DNA of 64,000 nucleotides from contig CAKRDZ010000002.1 in NCBI GenBank assembly GCA_934316845.1, positions 1 through 64,000 of the forward strand, given 5' to 3'. This document shows, piece by piece, positions 44,404 through 53,510 of the stretch. This DNA is from an uncultured Eubacterium sp. Lineage in GTDB: Bacteria; Bacillota; Clostridia; Lachnospirales; Lachnospiraceae. The notes below the pieces were generated by a model. It did no database searches. It was given only the letters and a program-made list of their open reading frames with translations, and was not told the origin of the DNA. Numbering within the stretch: the first letter of the stretch is position 1; every line of letters starts with the position of its first letter. A program made the translations under genes and the position numbers.

Positions 44404-45123
44404 TCAATGCCTGTCCGTCTTATAATAACGGATAAAACTTTGATTCAGATTTTGATAGCATCCCCGGCTGATCGGCAGACAGCTCCCGTCATCCAGCGTG
44501 CATTCCTGCCGTCCGATGCGCTCGACGTGATACAGATTCACATACAAGCCACGCCGCAACAATGCAAATCCTTTTTCTTCCAGTTCTTTTGCCATCGAAT
44601 TCAGGCTGGCTTTACATTGATCGGTTTTCTTTTCCTGAACAAAGGAAAGATAATGCCCGTCTGCTTCCACATACAAAATGTCTCTGCACAAAATCTTCTT
44701 TCCAACATTTTCCAGTATTAAACACATTGTCTGACGGAATATTTCCTGCTCACAGATTTCTTTCAATGCCGCAAATAAATTTTCTTCTTTCAGCGGTTTC
44801 AAAAGATAGCGCACAGCACCTACTTCATACCCTTCCAGAGCATACTCCTTTAATCCGGTAAGAAATATTATATGTGCCTCTTTGTCCGTGCTGCGAAGTT
44901 TTCTGGCAAGTTCCATTCCGTTCATTTTCTTTAGCTGGATGTCGAGAATGAAAATATCGTACTGCGCTTTATCTTCTTTTTCAAACAAAAGCTGCTCCGC
45001 ACTGAAATAGCAGTCAATGTCCAGCCGCACCTCGTTCTCTGCTCCGAATTTTCCCAGTTCCCGGCACAAATACTCCATTTGTGGTTTCTCATCTTCACAG
45101 ACCGCGATCCGCAATTTCTGCAT
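44404..45123 (-). CDS. LytTR family response regulator
   Basis: Two-component regulator of 239 residues. The receiver domain (1-120) has the acidic pair Glu10-Asp11, the phosphorylated Asp61 (FILDIQLKKMNG), Thr in FLTG and Lys in LLKPL. The LytTR DNA-binding domain covers about 140-235 (ILYVEADGHYLSF, LRRGLYVNLYHVERI). LytTR proteins bind direct repeats about 21 bp apart upstream of promoters lacking a good -35 box; two such promoters are present at 39822-39905 and 43584-43647. It lies between the lipoprotein gene (22-bp gap) and the kinase gene. Confidence 0.92.
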   Translation of the reverse strand: MQKLRIAVCEDEKPQMEYLCRELGKFGAENEVRLDIDCYFSAEQLLFEKEDKAQYDIFILDIQLKKMNGMELARKLRSTDKEAHIIFLTGLKEYALEGYEVGAVRYLLKPLKEENLFAALKEICEQEIFRQTMCLILENVGKKILCRDILYVEADGHYLSFVQEKKTDQCKASLNSMAKELEEKGFALLRRGLYVNLYHVERIGRQECTLDDGSCLPISRGCYQNLNQSFIRYYKTDRH

Positions 45124-45145
45124 GCTGCCTTATCTCCCCTCTTCC

Positions 45146-46312
45146 CTATGCCTTTGTATAATGAACCATCCGGTAACTCGAACTTTCCATACCATATTCC
45201 TCCGTGGTTTCCACAAGACAAATATAATAATCCTCGTTGTCTCCGACAAAAAAGTCCATCACCGTCGCCTGCCCCTGTGCCAGATCATCAAATGTCGTCG
45301 CACTGGTCACCGGCTCCACTTCATCCGAATTCTGATAATTTGATGTCTGATATACCGTGTCTCCGTTAAACATATAAAGTTTCCAGTCGTCCGGATTCAT
45401 ATAAAAATACCATTCTTTTCCAAGAACATCGTCGCCAAGAGACGCACCAAATTTATTCTGCTCTTCCAGATCCGGGATACTAAGTACCTGAAAACTCTTC
45501 AGCCCTTTCGAATAAAATACCAGTTCACTCTCGCCATAAGCAAAACGGGTCTTAGAAGAGATCACACTTCCCATATCTTTTAACGTTTTCCCGGTCTCCC
45601 CGTCGATATAGTACCCATATCCTCCACCGCTTTCTCCGCAGATCAAGAGGATATTGCCATCTTCATAGACATGATAATCTGTGATCCAGTCAACTTCCCA
45701 GTCGTCTCGTTTTCCAAAATCTTCTTTTACCGCAGGAGCCGCTTCCAATGGAATTTCGTACACCGAATCGTTTTCCTCATCAATCTCCAGAATCGAATAT
45801 TTTTCTGCGATTCCATCTGTCACTTCACCGTTCACTTCGATATCTGCCTTTTCATAATATACAAATACCGCATACAGATTTCCGTTGTCTCCACGCCGGA
45901 AATTCTGAACTTTGCATCGCGTCCACTCCTTCTGTTCGTACTTATTATTTAAAAATTCACTCAGGGAAACATCGCACAATTCATCGGATTCCCAGTTTCC
46001 TTTCTCGTCGAGTGTCCAACGGGTTACCGTCGCATAATACTCGTCATCTTCGAGTGTAAAGTTACTGGAATAAACTGCCGGTCTGCCCTGAAGATCCGCC
46101 ACAAATCCTTCAAATGACGCACCCAGATAATCACTCGCAGAAGCATTTGCCGTCTGCAACGGATCCGGAAGTGACATTTCCTTACTCTCGTATCGTGTCT
46201 CTTCTTTTTTCTGAGACACCTCTGTTGTTTCCTTTTTTACCGGTTCCTGACTGCCACAGCCACTAAGCACCAGCACCCCCGCCAATGCAATTGCTAAAAT
46301 TTTCCTTCTCAT
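45146..46312 (-). CDS. Lipoprotein next to the LytTR two-component system
   Basis: Lipoprotein of 388 residues with lipobox LSGC, lipidated Cys at residue 19 and a Glu/Lys/Thr-rich linker. The mature part reads like a beta-propeller (GDNGNLYAVFVYYEK, YHVYEDGNILLICGESGGGYGYY, NPDDWKLYMFNGDTVYQTS). It is a distant relative of the lipoprotein at 38782-39768. Its gene is the first of the lipoprotein-regulator-kinase unit and lies only 21 bp after tex. No LytTR-type repeat is seen in front of it, so it may be made constitutively and act as the extracytoplasmic sensor of the short kinase; that role is inference. Confidence 0.75.
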   Translation of the reverse strand: MRRKILAIALAGVLVLSGCGSQEPVKKETTEVSQKKEETRYESKEMSLPDPLQTANASASDYLGASFEGFVADLQGRPAVYSSNFTLEDDEYYATVTRWTLDEKGNWESDELCDVSLSEFLNNKYEQKEWTRCKVQNFRRGDNGNLYAVFVYYEKADIEVNGEVTDGIAEKYSILEIDEENDSVYEIPLEAAPAVKEDFGKRDDWEVDWITDYHVYEDGNILLICGESGGGYGYYIDGETGKTLKDMGSVISSKTRFAYGESELVFYSKGLKSFQVLSIPDLEEQNKFGASLGDDVLGKEWYFYMNPDDWKLYMFNGDTVYQTSNYQNSDEVEPVTSATTFDDLAQGQATVMDFFVGDNEDYYICLVETTEEYGMESSSYRMVHYTKA

Positions 46313-46333
46313 TTTTGCCCCTCATTTCTATCA

Positions 46334-48475
46334 TTATAAGATCATTGACAACTGAATCCGTTTTTTCTGTAAGTCTACCGACAGTACTTTTACTTCAACC
46401 ACGTCTCCGACACTTACCACTTCCAACGGATGTTTTACAAATTTCTTATTTGTTAATTTGGAAATATGTACCAGTCCGTCCTGATGTACTCCGATATCGA
46501 CAAACGCACCAAAATCAATGACATTGCGCACGGTTCCTTTGAGAATCATGCCCTCTTTCAGGTCTTTCATTTCAAGTACATCGGTACGAAGAACCGGTTT
46601 TGGCATCTCGTCTCGCGGATCTCTTCCGGGTTTTTCCAATTCCTTAATGATATCATTGAGTGTCATCTCGCCGATACCAAGTTTTTCGGAAAGGGATTTA
46701 CGGTCTTTTGCCAGAAGGGAAAGTCCGACTACACCGCCGCGGACGTCCTCAGTTCCAAATCCGAGCAGAGAGAGAAGTTCCTCTGCTGCCCCATAGGATT
46801 CCGGATGTACACTCGTTGCATCCAATGGATTTTTTCCATCGCTGATCCGCATAAATCCTGCACACTGTTCAAATGCTTTCGGCCCAAGTTTTGCCACTTT
46901 CAGAAGCTGTCTGCGGCTTGTAAATTTACCATTTTCCTCGCGGTATGCTACGATATTTTTCGCAATCGGCTTGGAAATACCGGAGATGTATTCTAACAGG
47001 GAAGCCGATGCCGTATTCAGATCAACACCGACATTATTTACACAGTCTTCGACTACAGCAGTCAGGGCTTCACTCAATTTCTTCTGGTTCATATCGTGCT
47101 GATACTGTCCTACTCCGATGGATTTCGGATCGATCTTTACCAGTTCCGCAAGCGGATCCTGAAGACGTCTCGCAATCGACACCGCACTACGCTGTCCAAC
47201 GTCAAAATTTGGAAATTCTTCCGTAGCCAGTTTACTTGCCGAATACACCGAAGCACCTGCTTCGTTTACGATGACGTACTGAACCGGTTTATTAATCTCT
47301 TTTAACATCTCCACAATTACCATCTCCGACTCACGGGAAGCCGTTCCGTTTCCGACGGAGATCAGGGAAATGTTATATTTATCAATCAGTCCTTTTACGA
47401 TACGTTTGGACTCTTCCACTTTTTTCTGCGGCTCTGTTGGGAAAATGACGATCGTATCCATCACCTTTCCCGTCTCATCCACAACGGCTAACTTACATCC
47501 GGTACGAAATGCCGGATCCCAGCCAAGTACCACTTTGCCGGCGATCGGTGGCTGCATCAGAAGCTGCGTAAGATTTTTACCAAATACTTTGATCGCTCCA
47601 TCTTCTGCCTTTTCCGTCAGTTCATTGCGGATGTCTCGCTCGATCGACGGTGCGATCAGACGCTTATAACTGTCTGCCAGCACTTCTTTAAGACATGGTG
47701 TCGTATACGGATTTTCTTTTGTGATCACTTTCTTTTCCAGATAACGCAGGATACGTTCTTCCGGTGCTTCTATTTTTACGGTAAGAAATTTTTCTTTTTC
47801 GCCCCGGTTGATCGCAAGGATCCGGTATCCGGCGATCTTTTTTACCGCCTCGCTGAATTCATAATAATTTTCATAAACGGACTTCTCTTTTTCATCTTTT
47901 GCCGCGGACACAAGAAGCCCTTCATCCATCGTAAGTTTACGGATATACATACGATAGTCGGCATCATCGGCCACGGATTCTGCGATGATATCCATCGCTC
48001 CCTGGACTGCCTCTGCTGTCGTCTTTACTTCCTTTTCTTCAGAAAGATAACTTTCCGCTTCGGCCTCCAATGGCTGCTCGGTCATTTGAAGCAGGATAAT
48101 ATTAGCAAGTCCTTCCAATCCTTTTTCTTTTGCAATCGTCGCACGAGTACGGCGTTTTGGACGATATGGACGATACAGATCATCCACGACAACCTGTGTC
48201 TGTGCCGCAAGGATCTGGGCTTTCAATTCGTCAGTCAGTTTACCCTGCTCTTCGATGCTTGCGAGAACCTGTTCTTTCTTTTCTTCCAGATTACGGAGAT
48301 AGATCAATCGTTCATGCAGATTACGAAGCTGTTCATCGTTCAATGCCCCATGTTGTTCTTTTCGGTAACGGGCGATAAAAGGAATCGTATTTCCTTCGTC
48401 AATCAGCTTAACAACGGCCTCTACCTGCCATACCTTAATCTCTAATTCTTCTGCTATTTTTTTATTAATATCCAT
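46334..48475 (-). CDS. tex: RNA-binding transcription accessory protein Tex
   Basis: Cytoplasmic nucleic-acid-binding protein, 713 residues, of the Tex/YqgF family. The order is an N-terminal helical domain (EELEIKVWQVEAVVKLIDEGNTIPFIARYRKE, core TIPFIARYRKE), a YqgF-like RNase H fold (GWDPAFRTGCKLAVVDE), helix-hairpin-helix units (LLEYISGISKPIAKNIVAYR, shortened: SGISKPIAKNIVAYR) and a C-terminal S1 domain (KGTVRNVIDFGAFVDIGVHQ). Length is normal. Its 3' end nearly abuts the lipoprotein gene, so read-through is possible. Confidence 0.97.
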   Translation of the reverse strand: MDINKKIAEELEIKVWQVEAVVKLIDEGNTIPFIARYRKEQHGALNDEQLRNLHERLIYLRNLEEKKEQVLASIEEQGKLTDELKAQILAAQTQVVVDDLYRPYRPKRRTRATIAKEKGLEGLANIILLQMTEQPLEAEAESYLSEEKEVKTTAEAVQGAMDIIAESVADDADYRMYIRKLTMDEGLLVSAAKDEKEKSVYENYYEFSEAVKKIAGYRILAINRGEKEKFLTVKIEAPEERILRYLEKKVITKENPYTTPCLKEVLADSYKRLIAPSIERDIRNELTEKAEDGAIKVFGKNLTQLLMQPPIAGKVVLGWDPAFRTGCKLAVVDETGKVMDTIVIFPTEPQKKVEESKRIVKGLIDKYNISLISVGNGTASRESEMVIVEMLKEINKPVQYVIVNEAGASVYSASKLATEEFPNFDVGQRSAVSIARRLQDPLAELVKIDPKSIGVGQYQHDMNQKKLSEALTAVVEDCVNNVGVDLNTASASLLEYISGISKPIAKNIVAYREENGKFTSRRQLLKVAKLGPKAFEQCAGFMRISDGKNPLDATSVHPESYGAAEELLSLLGFGTEDVRGGVVGLSLLAKDRKSLSEKLGIGEMTLNDIIKELEKPGRDPRDEMPKPVLRTDVLEMKDLKEGMILKGTVRNVIDFGAFVDIGVHQDGLVHISKLTNKKFVKHPLEVVSVGDVVEVKVLSVDLQKKRIQLSMIL

Positions 48476-48498
48476 TCGTCTTTATCCTCCGAATTATA

Positions 48499-50397
48499 TC
48501 AGCGCAATGTCTGATTTCGTTTCATTTTATTTGCCACTTTATTGTGATACATGATGTCGTCGCTTTCCCTCATATAACTTTCCAATGTATCTCCCGCTCC
48601 CGGGATGCCCATTTTATAACCGAGGCTGGCATATACCTCATATGGTTTGTGCGATTTTTTATTATAATTTGCAAGGCTTCGTTCAAAGACACGCACCCAG
48701 TTTTTTACATCTTCTTCATCCTGGCATGGGAATAATACTTCGAATTCATCCCCGCCGATGCGCGCTCCAATCTGTCCGCTTACCGCAGCTTCCTGAATCG
48801 CATAGCCTACCGCACGCAGTGCCGAGTCGCCTTCATGGTGTCCGTAAATATCATTGATCGGTTTTAAGCCATCCATATCAATTCCGATAACACATACCAC
48901 ACTGTCTCTCGCTCGCGCATTCATAAACTGGATTCTTGCGTATTTTTCAAATCCACGGCGGTTAAATAACCCTGTCATTACATCTTGTATGTACATAATT
49001 TCCAGTTCGTCGATGGCACGTTTCATCTTGCTTTTTACCAAAATATTCATGATGACATCGTCAATTGCCATACTCCAGCGCATATATAATTTTCCGGCAT
49101 TTTCCGGGCTTTCATAGGAATATGCCTCATACCCGTAGCATTCATCCTGAAAATGCAGCGGACTAAACACATAACATTGCGGTTCGTCGCTCGCCAGTTC
49201 TTTCGGGATCAACTGTCTTCGGTCAAATTCATAACTGACATTTCCCTGGTTTTCCCGGTTATGAAATACAATTTTAGCTTCCATCCGATCCGTATATCCA
49301 TGCGGATCTTTCTTATCCATCATAATGTCATCTCGGAGACAAATCAGATAATTTTGAAAGCCTTCAATGTTATAAATAAACAGCTGAATAATTGGATTGA
49401 TCTCCTCAAATTTTTCTACCCGACCAAGTTGTATATTCATAAAGCAAAACTGCATTTCGAGATTATCATGACCTACAATATTATCGTGATTCATACAACG
49501 GTAATACACGATGGAAAAATGGTTATCCGCAAGACATCCACACGATTCTCTTGCTTTTAATTCTGCCATCATATACACATCTTCCACGAATGGATCGTTT
49601 TGGTGCTTATCAATCAGCGTAACTGCTTTTCTCGCCATATCCGTAAAATCCACACGCACCGTAGTGACGGAAGGGCTGTATATCATTCCGGACTTGATTC
49701 CATCATATCCTGTCACAATTACATCCTGTGGCACACTGAGATTTCTTTTATACAATTCATCAATGACTGCCATCGCCATATAGTCATTGGCGCAGACGAT
49801 CGCATCCGGACATTTTCCTTCTTCCATAAACCAGTCACAGGCGGCTTTTCCTTCATATTTCCAAAAATCACCATAATACACACGGTGTTCGGATACCGGA
49901 AGACGGTGTTCCCCCATAATCTGGTAAAATGCTTGCAACCGTTCTTCGGCATCGGGATGTCCTTTTCGTCCTGTCATAAATGCAATGTCTTTCACCTCAT
50001 GGCATTCGATCAAATGTCGAATCATTCCACCCATAGACGCCATATTATCTACTAATATGTTGTTTACATTTTCCATTTTCTGCCGGAGACTGACTACCGG
50101 GCAATTTGTTTTCTTTCGCAGCGATTCGACCACTTCTTCTATCGCCTCATCAATAGAAAACGTATCTCCAGCTACGATAATACCGGAAAATTCTTCATAA
50201 TCCGGCAGCGAGAAAATATCTTTTTCTCCCTGTGCATAAAGGGGATTTTGTCCATAATTTCCATAGCATGTAAATATTGCAAGATTGTACCCTAATTTTT
50301 CAGCCTGCATTGCCGCACCTGCACATATTTCTCTCTGATATTCGCCATGTGAATTGCAACAAAACAACGCTATTGTTTTTCGATCATTATGAAACAT
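48499..50397 (-). CDS. Diguanylate cyclase with LacI-type ligand-binding domain
   Basis: Protein of 632 residues. Residues about 5-290 form a periplasmic-binding-protein-like domain of the LacI/GalR type (GIIVAGDTFSIDE, DAIVCANDYMAMAVIDELY, VIVTGYDGIKSGMIYSPSVT), but there is no DNA-binding helix-turn-helix. A linker domain of about 170 residues follows, then a GGDEF domain (RRGFEKYA, GIDMDGLKPINDIYGHHEGD, IGARIGGDEFEVLFP) that should make cyclic di-GMP. No signal peptide or membrane helix is present, so it would sense a cytoplasmic ligand. The ATG at 50397 is chosen (AAGG 8 nt upstream); a GTG at 50406 overlaps the cca stop codon. Confidence 0.88.
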   Translation of the reverse strand: MFHNDRKTIALFCCNSHGEYQREICAGAAMQAEKLGYNLAIFTCYGNYGQNPLYAQGEKDIFSLPDYEEFSGIIVAGDTFSIDEAIEEVVESLRKKTNCPVVSLRQKMENVNNILVDNMASMGGMIRHLIECHEVKDIAFMTGRKGHPDAEERLQAFYQIMGEHRLPVSEHRVYYGDFWKYEGKAACDWFMEEGKCPDAIVCANDYMAMAVIDELYKRNLSVPQDVIVTGYDGIKSGMIYSPSVTTVRVDFTDMARKAVTLIDKHQNDPFVEDVYMMAELKARESCGCLADNHFSIVYYRCMNHDNIVGHDNLEMQFCFMNIQLGRVEKFEEINPIIQLFIYNIEGFQNYLICLRDDIMMDKKDPHGYTDRMEAKIVFHNRENQGNVSYEFDRRQLIPKELASDEPQCYVFSPLHFQDECYGYEAYSYESPENAGKLYMRWSMAIDDVIMNILVKSKMKRAIDELEIMYIQDVMTGLFNRRGFEKYARIQFMNARARDSVVCVIGIDMDGLKPINDIYGHHEGDSALRAVGYAIQEAAVSGQIGARIGGDEFEVLFPCQDEEDVKNWVRVFERSLANYNKKSHKPYEVYASLGYKMGIPGAGDTLESYMRESDDIMYHNKVANKMKRNQTLR

Positions 50398-50402
50398 AGT
50401 CT

Positions 50403-51824
50403 TCACCTTCCCTTGTCATTTTTCATCCACTCTTTTGCTTGTTCTAACAGATTCTCTCTATCATTCATCTCCGGTTCTTCCAATACAGCATCCATTAACC
50501 GCTGTAACATTTTTCCAAGTCCCGGTCCGGCTTTTATACCAAGCTGAATCAAATCTTTTCCTGTTACTTGAAGTTCTTTGAGACACACCGCCTCCCCCTG
50601 TGAACAGATCTGTGCATACTGCTGCTTTGCCGCCTGCAGCCGCTGTATTTTTTCCTCCCGCTGATAATTGCTCTGTGAAAGGATATCCGCCTGCTGTATC
50701 AAAAACAGATATGGCATGACTTCTTTTCCTGCCTGATTGACAAGCCGCCGCATCTCGCGTCGTCCTCCCTGGTATCTCCGCTCGTGAAACCGCACGATCT
50801 GAGATACCATATGAATCGTATCGTTGTCAAAACGAAGTCTTCGCAAAATCGCTTTTGCCATTTCACTTCCCTTGACATCATGTCCATAAAAATGTGCGAT
50901 TCCCTTATCATCTATCTTTTTTGTCTCCGGCTTTCCTACATCATGCAGCAATGCCGCATATACTAATATCGTCTTGCATTTTTCATCCGAAAAAGCTTTC
51001 TCAAAAGGAGAAAAAATGCCTGTTCTCATCTCTTCTTTTTCCATTTCCCGGTACAACTTCCGGACATGCTGCACTGCCTGCATCGCATGTTCTCCCACCG
51101 TAAAACTATGATGGGGATTTTCCTGTGTCGTCTGAATCATCTTACGAAATTCCGGAAAAAAATATTCACATAAACCGGTGTGTTCTGCCAGTTTTAATTT
51201 TTCCGGGTCTTCTGACAAAAGTAATTTGGTGATTTCAACCCGGATCCGCTCTTTGCTGACATTTTGTATCGTCGGAGCCAGTTCATAGATGGCATCGAGT
51301 GTCTCTTTTTCCACATCAAACCCCAGCTGTCCGGCAAAACGCACACCGCGGAGCATCCTCAGCGCATCCTCAGAAAACCTCTGTCTCGCATCGCCGACAC
51401 AGCGAATGATCTTTTTTTCCAAATCCGAAACACCGTCAAACAGATCAATGATGCCGCTTTTCGGATTATACGCCATCGCATTGATCGTAAAATCACGGCG
51501 CTTTAAATCTTCTTCGAGGTTTGCCGTATATTCTACCTGCTTGGGATGCCTGTGGTCTTCATATTCTCCGTCCACGCGGTACGTCGTCACCTCATACCCG
51601 GTTCCATCCACCATGACCGTAACCGTCCCATGGGCGATGCCGGTATCTATTGTTTTTCGAAAAATCTGCTTGATCTCTTTGGGTTTTGCGGATGTCGTGA
51701 TATCCCAGTCTCCCGGCACACGTCCTAACATACTGTCTCTGACGCACCCTCCGACGGCATATCCCTCTTTTCCGTTTTCTTCCAATTTATCAAGAATCCA
51801 CTGTACCTGACCTGGTATCTGCAT
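50403..51824 (-). CDS. cca: CCA tRNA nucleotidyltransferase
   Basis: Adds or repairs the 3' CCA end of tRNA. The 473-residue protein has the class II nucleotidyltransferase signature GGCVRDSMLGR at 25-35, the DxD pair Asp39 and Asp41, RRDFTINAMAYNP, the RFSEDALRMLRG helix and an HD domain (HSFTVGEHAMQAVQHV, LLHDVGKPET) as in the longer Clostridial enzymes. It is 17 bp downstream of the C39-like peptidase gene and ends in the start region of the GGDEF gene. Confidence 0.95.
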   Translation of the reverse strand: MQIPGQVQWILDKLEENGKEGYAVGGCVRDSMLGRVPGDWDITTSAKPKEIKQIFRKTIDTGIAHGTVTVMVDGTGYEVTTYRVDGEYEDHRHPKQVEYTANLEEDLKRRDFTINAMAYNPKSGIIDLFDGVSDLEKKIIRCVGDARQRFSEDALRMLRGVRFAGQLGFDVEKETLDAIYELAPTIQNVSKERIRVEITKLLLSEDPEKLKLAEHTGLCEYFFPEFRKMIQTTQENPHHSFTVGEHAMQAVQHVRKLYREMEKEEMRTGIFSPFEKAFSDEKCKTILVYAALLHDVGKPETKKIDDKGIAHFYGHDVKGSEMAKAILRRLRFDNDTIHMVSQIVRFHERRYQGGRREMRRLVNQAGKEVMPYLFLIQQADILSQSNYQREEKIQRLQAAKQQYAQICSQGEAVCLKELQVTGKDLIQLGIKAGPGLGKMLQRLMDAVLEEPEMNDRENLLEQAKEWMKNDKGR

Positions 51825-51840
51825 GCCTCTTCTCTCTTTC

Positions 51841-52701
51841 TCAATCTTCTAATGTCTGGGGACGAACCCAGGTTCCCTTGATGCCTTTATGCTTCCACTG
51901 ATCCTTTTCTTTGTCGTAGCCGTCAATGGACATAAAGTGATAATCACTGCTTGTCTTTAATGCCTTATAAATGGTCTTGCATCTGACACGGTGGCGGTTG
52001 TGCTCCGGATCCCCGGAATCCGCCAGAAAGACGGTCTGGTCTTTTTCATCGTATAAGAAAAGTGTCACATAATGTCCCGGTGTATTTTTCCAGTAAGAGG
52101 CATCGTTTGCACTGCTTACCAGCACAAGACTCGCCTGTCCTTCCTTGACTTGTTTTAAAAATTGCTTGTACGTCGATGGTTTATGATGCAGCGAAGTTTC
52201 AAATCCGACCGAGTTCAGTGTCGCCTGCATCTGCTCCCAGGAGATGGCTCCGCCTCCCGGATAATACGTCACTTTTTTTGCATACCGGTAAATATCCGTC
52301 GGAAGACACTGGTATTCCGTCAAAGAACTGTAAATATTTGCCATGCAGCAGAATCCACAGCCAAAGGCACCAAACGATTTTCCATCGTAAAATGTCTTTC
52401 CCCATTTACCGGACCATTCCCGTCGTTCTTTCCAGGATCTTGGCCCCTGAAGATACGTATAGATTCCATCTTCCGGAGATGGTGCAGCCGTCGCCTGTAC
52501 TGCACTTTCGCTTGCCGGTGCTGCCATCACGGCGGCATCCGACACAGCCCCCTCTCGCACGGTTACCGTCTGCGTACCGCTTGTCTCCACGGCCTGCTCT
52601 CCGTTTTGGTCAAAAAACAGTCCGATCACAAGAACCAGTACTGCTACGGCGCTCATTATTATAAAATGTCTTTTATCTCTGGCATCCCGTTTCCACTTCA
52701 T
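51841..52701 (-). CDS. Membrane-anchored C39-like cysteine peptidase
   Basis: Protein of 286 residues with an N-terminal transmembrane anchor (about 13-30), a Thr/Ala/Ser-rich stalk (about 40-78) and an extracytoplasmic papain-like domain of the Peptidase_C39_2 type. The likely nucleophile is in FGAFGCGFCCMA (Cys115 or Cys118), the His in TPGHYVTLFL near residue 215 and the Asp/Asn partner in LADSGDPEHN. A target is not evident; such domains cleave peptides or peptidoglycan cross-links. It sits between ylmH and cca, with 14- and 16-bp gaps. Confidence 0.8.
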   Translation of the reverse strand: MKWKRDARDKRHFIIMSAVAVLVLVIGLFFDQNGEQAVETSGTQTVTVREGAVSDAAVMAAPASESAVQATAAPSPEDGIYTYLQGPRSWKERREWSGKWGKTFYDGKSFGAFGCGFCCMANIYSSLTEYQCLPTDIYRYAKKVTYYPGGGAISWEQMQATLNSVGFETSLHHKPSTYKQFLKQVKEGQASLVLVSSANDASYWKNTPGHYVTLFLYDEKDQTVFLADSGDPEHNRHRVRCKTIYKALKTSSDYHFMSIDGYDKEKDQWKHKGIKGTWVRPQTLED

Positions 52702-52715
52702 CGTTATCCTCCATC

Positions 52716-53456
52716 TCAGACAAATCGATCTACTGCTATCGTATATCGTCCTTTTTTCGTCTCTCTCAGCACACCCCGGTAAATGATCTTTCCATATCCC
52801 CGTACACTGACGACATCATCTTCTTTTAATATTCCGCTGTTGTTTTCATACACTCTGCCCCCGACAAAGATCTTTTTTTCACGGAATAGCGGAATTACTT
52901 TGCTGCGTGACAGTGAAAACACTTTTGCCACAACGGCATCACAGCGCGGCGATGTCAGAACCAGTTCTTCCCTTTTCAGCACCGGTTTCACCGCCTGCGG
53001 AATCTCCGGCATCTCCTCACAGACCACATTGGTGTGACGGATTTTGGTAAGATTATCACAGATAAAATCTTTCATGGAAGACAGGCAGAAAAAATAGCTT
53101 TCTTTTTCCATTACCCAGATATCTCCGATCACCTCGCGTTCAATCCCAAGGTGCATGATCGCGCCGAGGACATCCCGGTGATTACATTTTTCTGCAAACT
53201 TTGCAGCCATCGGCCGGCAGTGAATACAGGAAATGGGAAACGCTTCCTCATATCCGAATTCTTCCGGATTGCCAAAACGGATCATCTGCCGCTCGGTTCC
53301 GTCACAGCCGCCGGACACCGTAATTCCGGCATATCGGAGTTCGGGTTCTATCGTATAAAACTCATCCTGTTCTGCCAAGGAAAGAAAATGAGTAAATGTA
53401 TATCGTCCCTGTGAAAAACTGACTTCCGCCAAATCTTTCAGGCGTTCTTTTGTCAT
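52716..53456 (-). CDS. ylmH: YlmH-family S4-domain RNA-binding protein
   Basis: RNA-binding protein of 246 residues. The N-terminal part carries the YlmH signature (ELRYAGITVSGGCDGTERQ, then HRDVLGAIMHLGIEREVIGDI) and the C-terminal 70 residues an S4 domain (RCDAVVAKVFSLSRSKV, FVGGRVYENNSGILKEDD). In Bacillus the homologue binds ribosomes and can act in ribosome-associated quality control. A Cys-x-x-Cys/His cluster (SCIHC) is seen in the N-terminal part. The start at 53456 has GGGAGGATTCAGG. The usual cell-division neighbours (sepF, divIVA) are not here. Confidence 0.9.
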   Translation of the reverse strand: MTKERLKDLAEVSFSQGRYTFTHFLSLAEQDEFYTIEPELRYAGITVSGGCDGTERQMIRFGNPEEFGYEEAFPISCIHCRPMAAKFAEKCNHRDVLGAIMHLGIEREVIGDIWVMEKESYFFCLSSMKDFICDNLTKIRHTNVVCEEMPEIPQAVKPVLKREELVLTSPRCDAVVAKVFSLSRSKVIPLFREKKIFVGGRVYENNSGILKEDDVVSVRGYGKIIYRGVLRETKKGRYTIAVDRFV

Positions 53457-53510
53457 CCTGAATCCTCCCTTAGTCATTCTTTTCTATTATACCGAGAATT
53501 TTTGAAAAAG

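Noticed and set aside
46313..46420. LytTR-type repeats in front of the first lipoprotein gene (45146-46312)
   Set aside because: A TATAAT-like box is present near the tex stop codon, but no repeat pair at 20-21 bp spacing or at the 28-nt distance was found.
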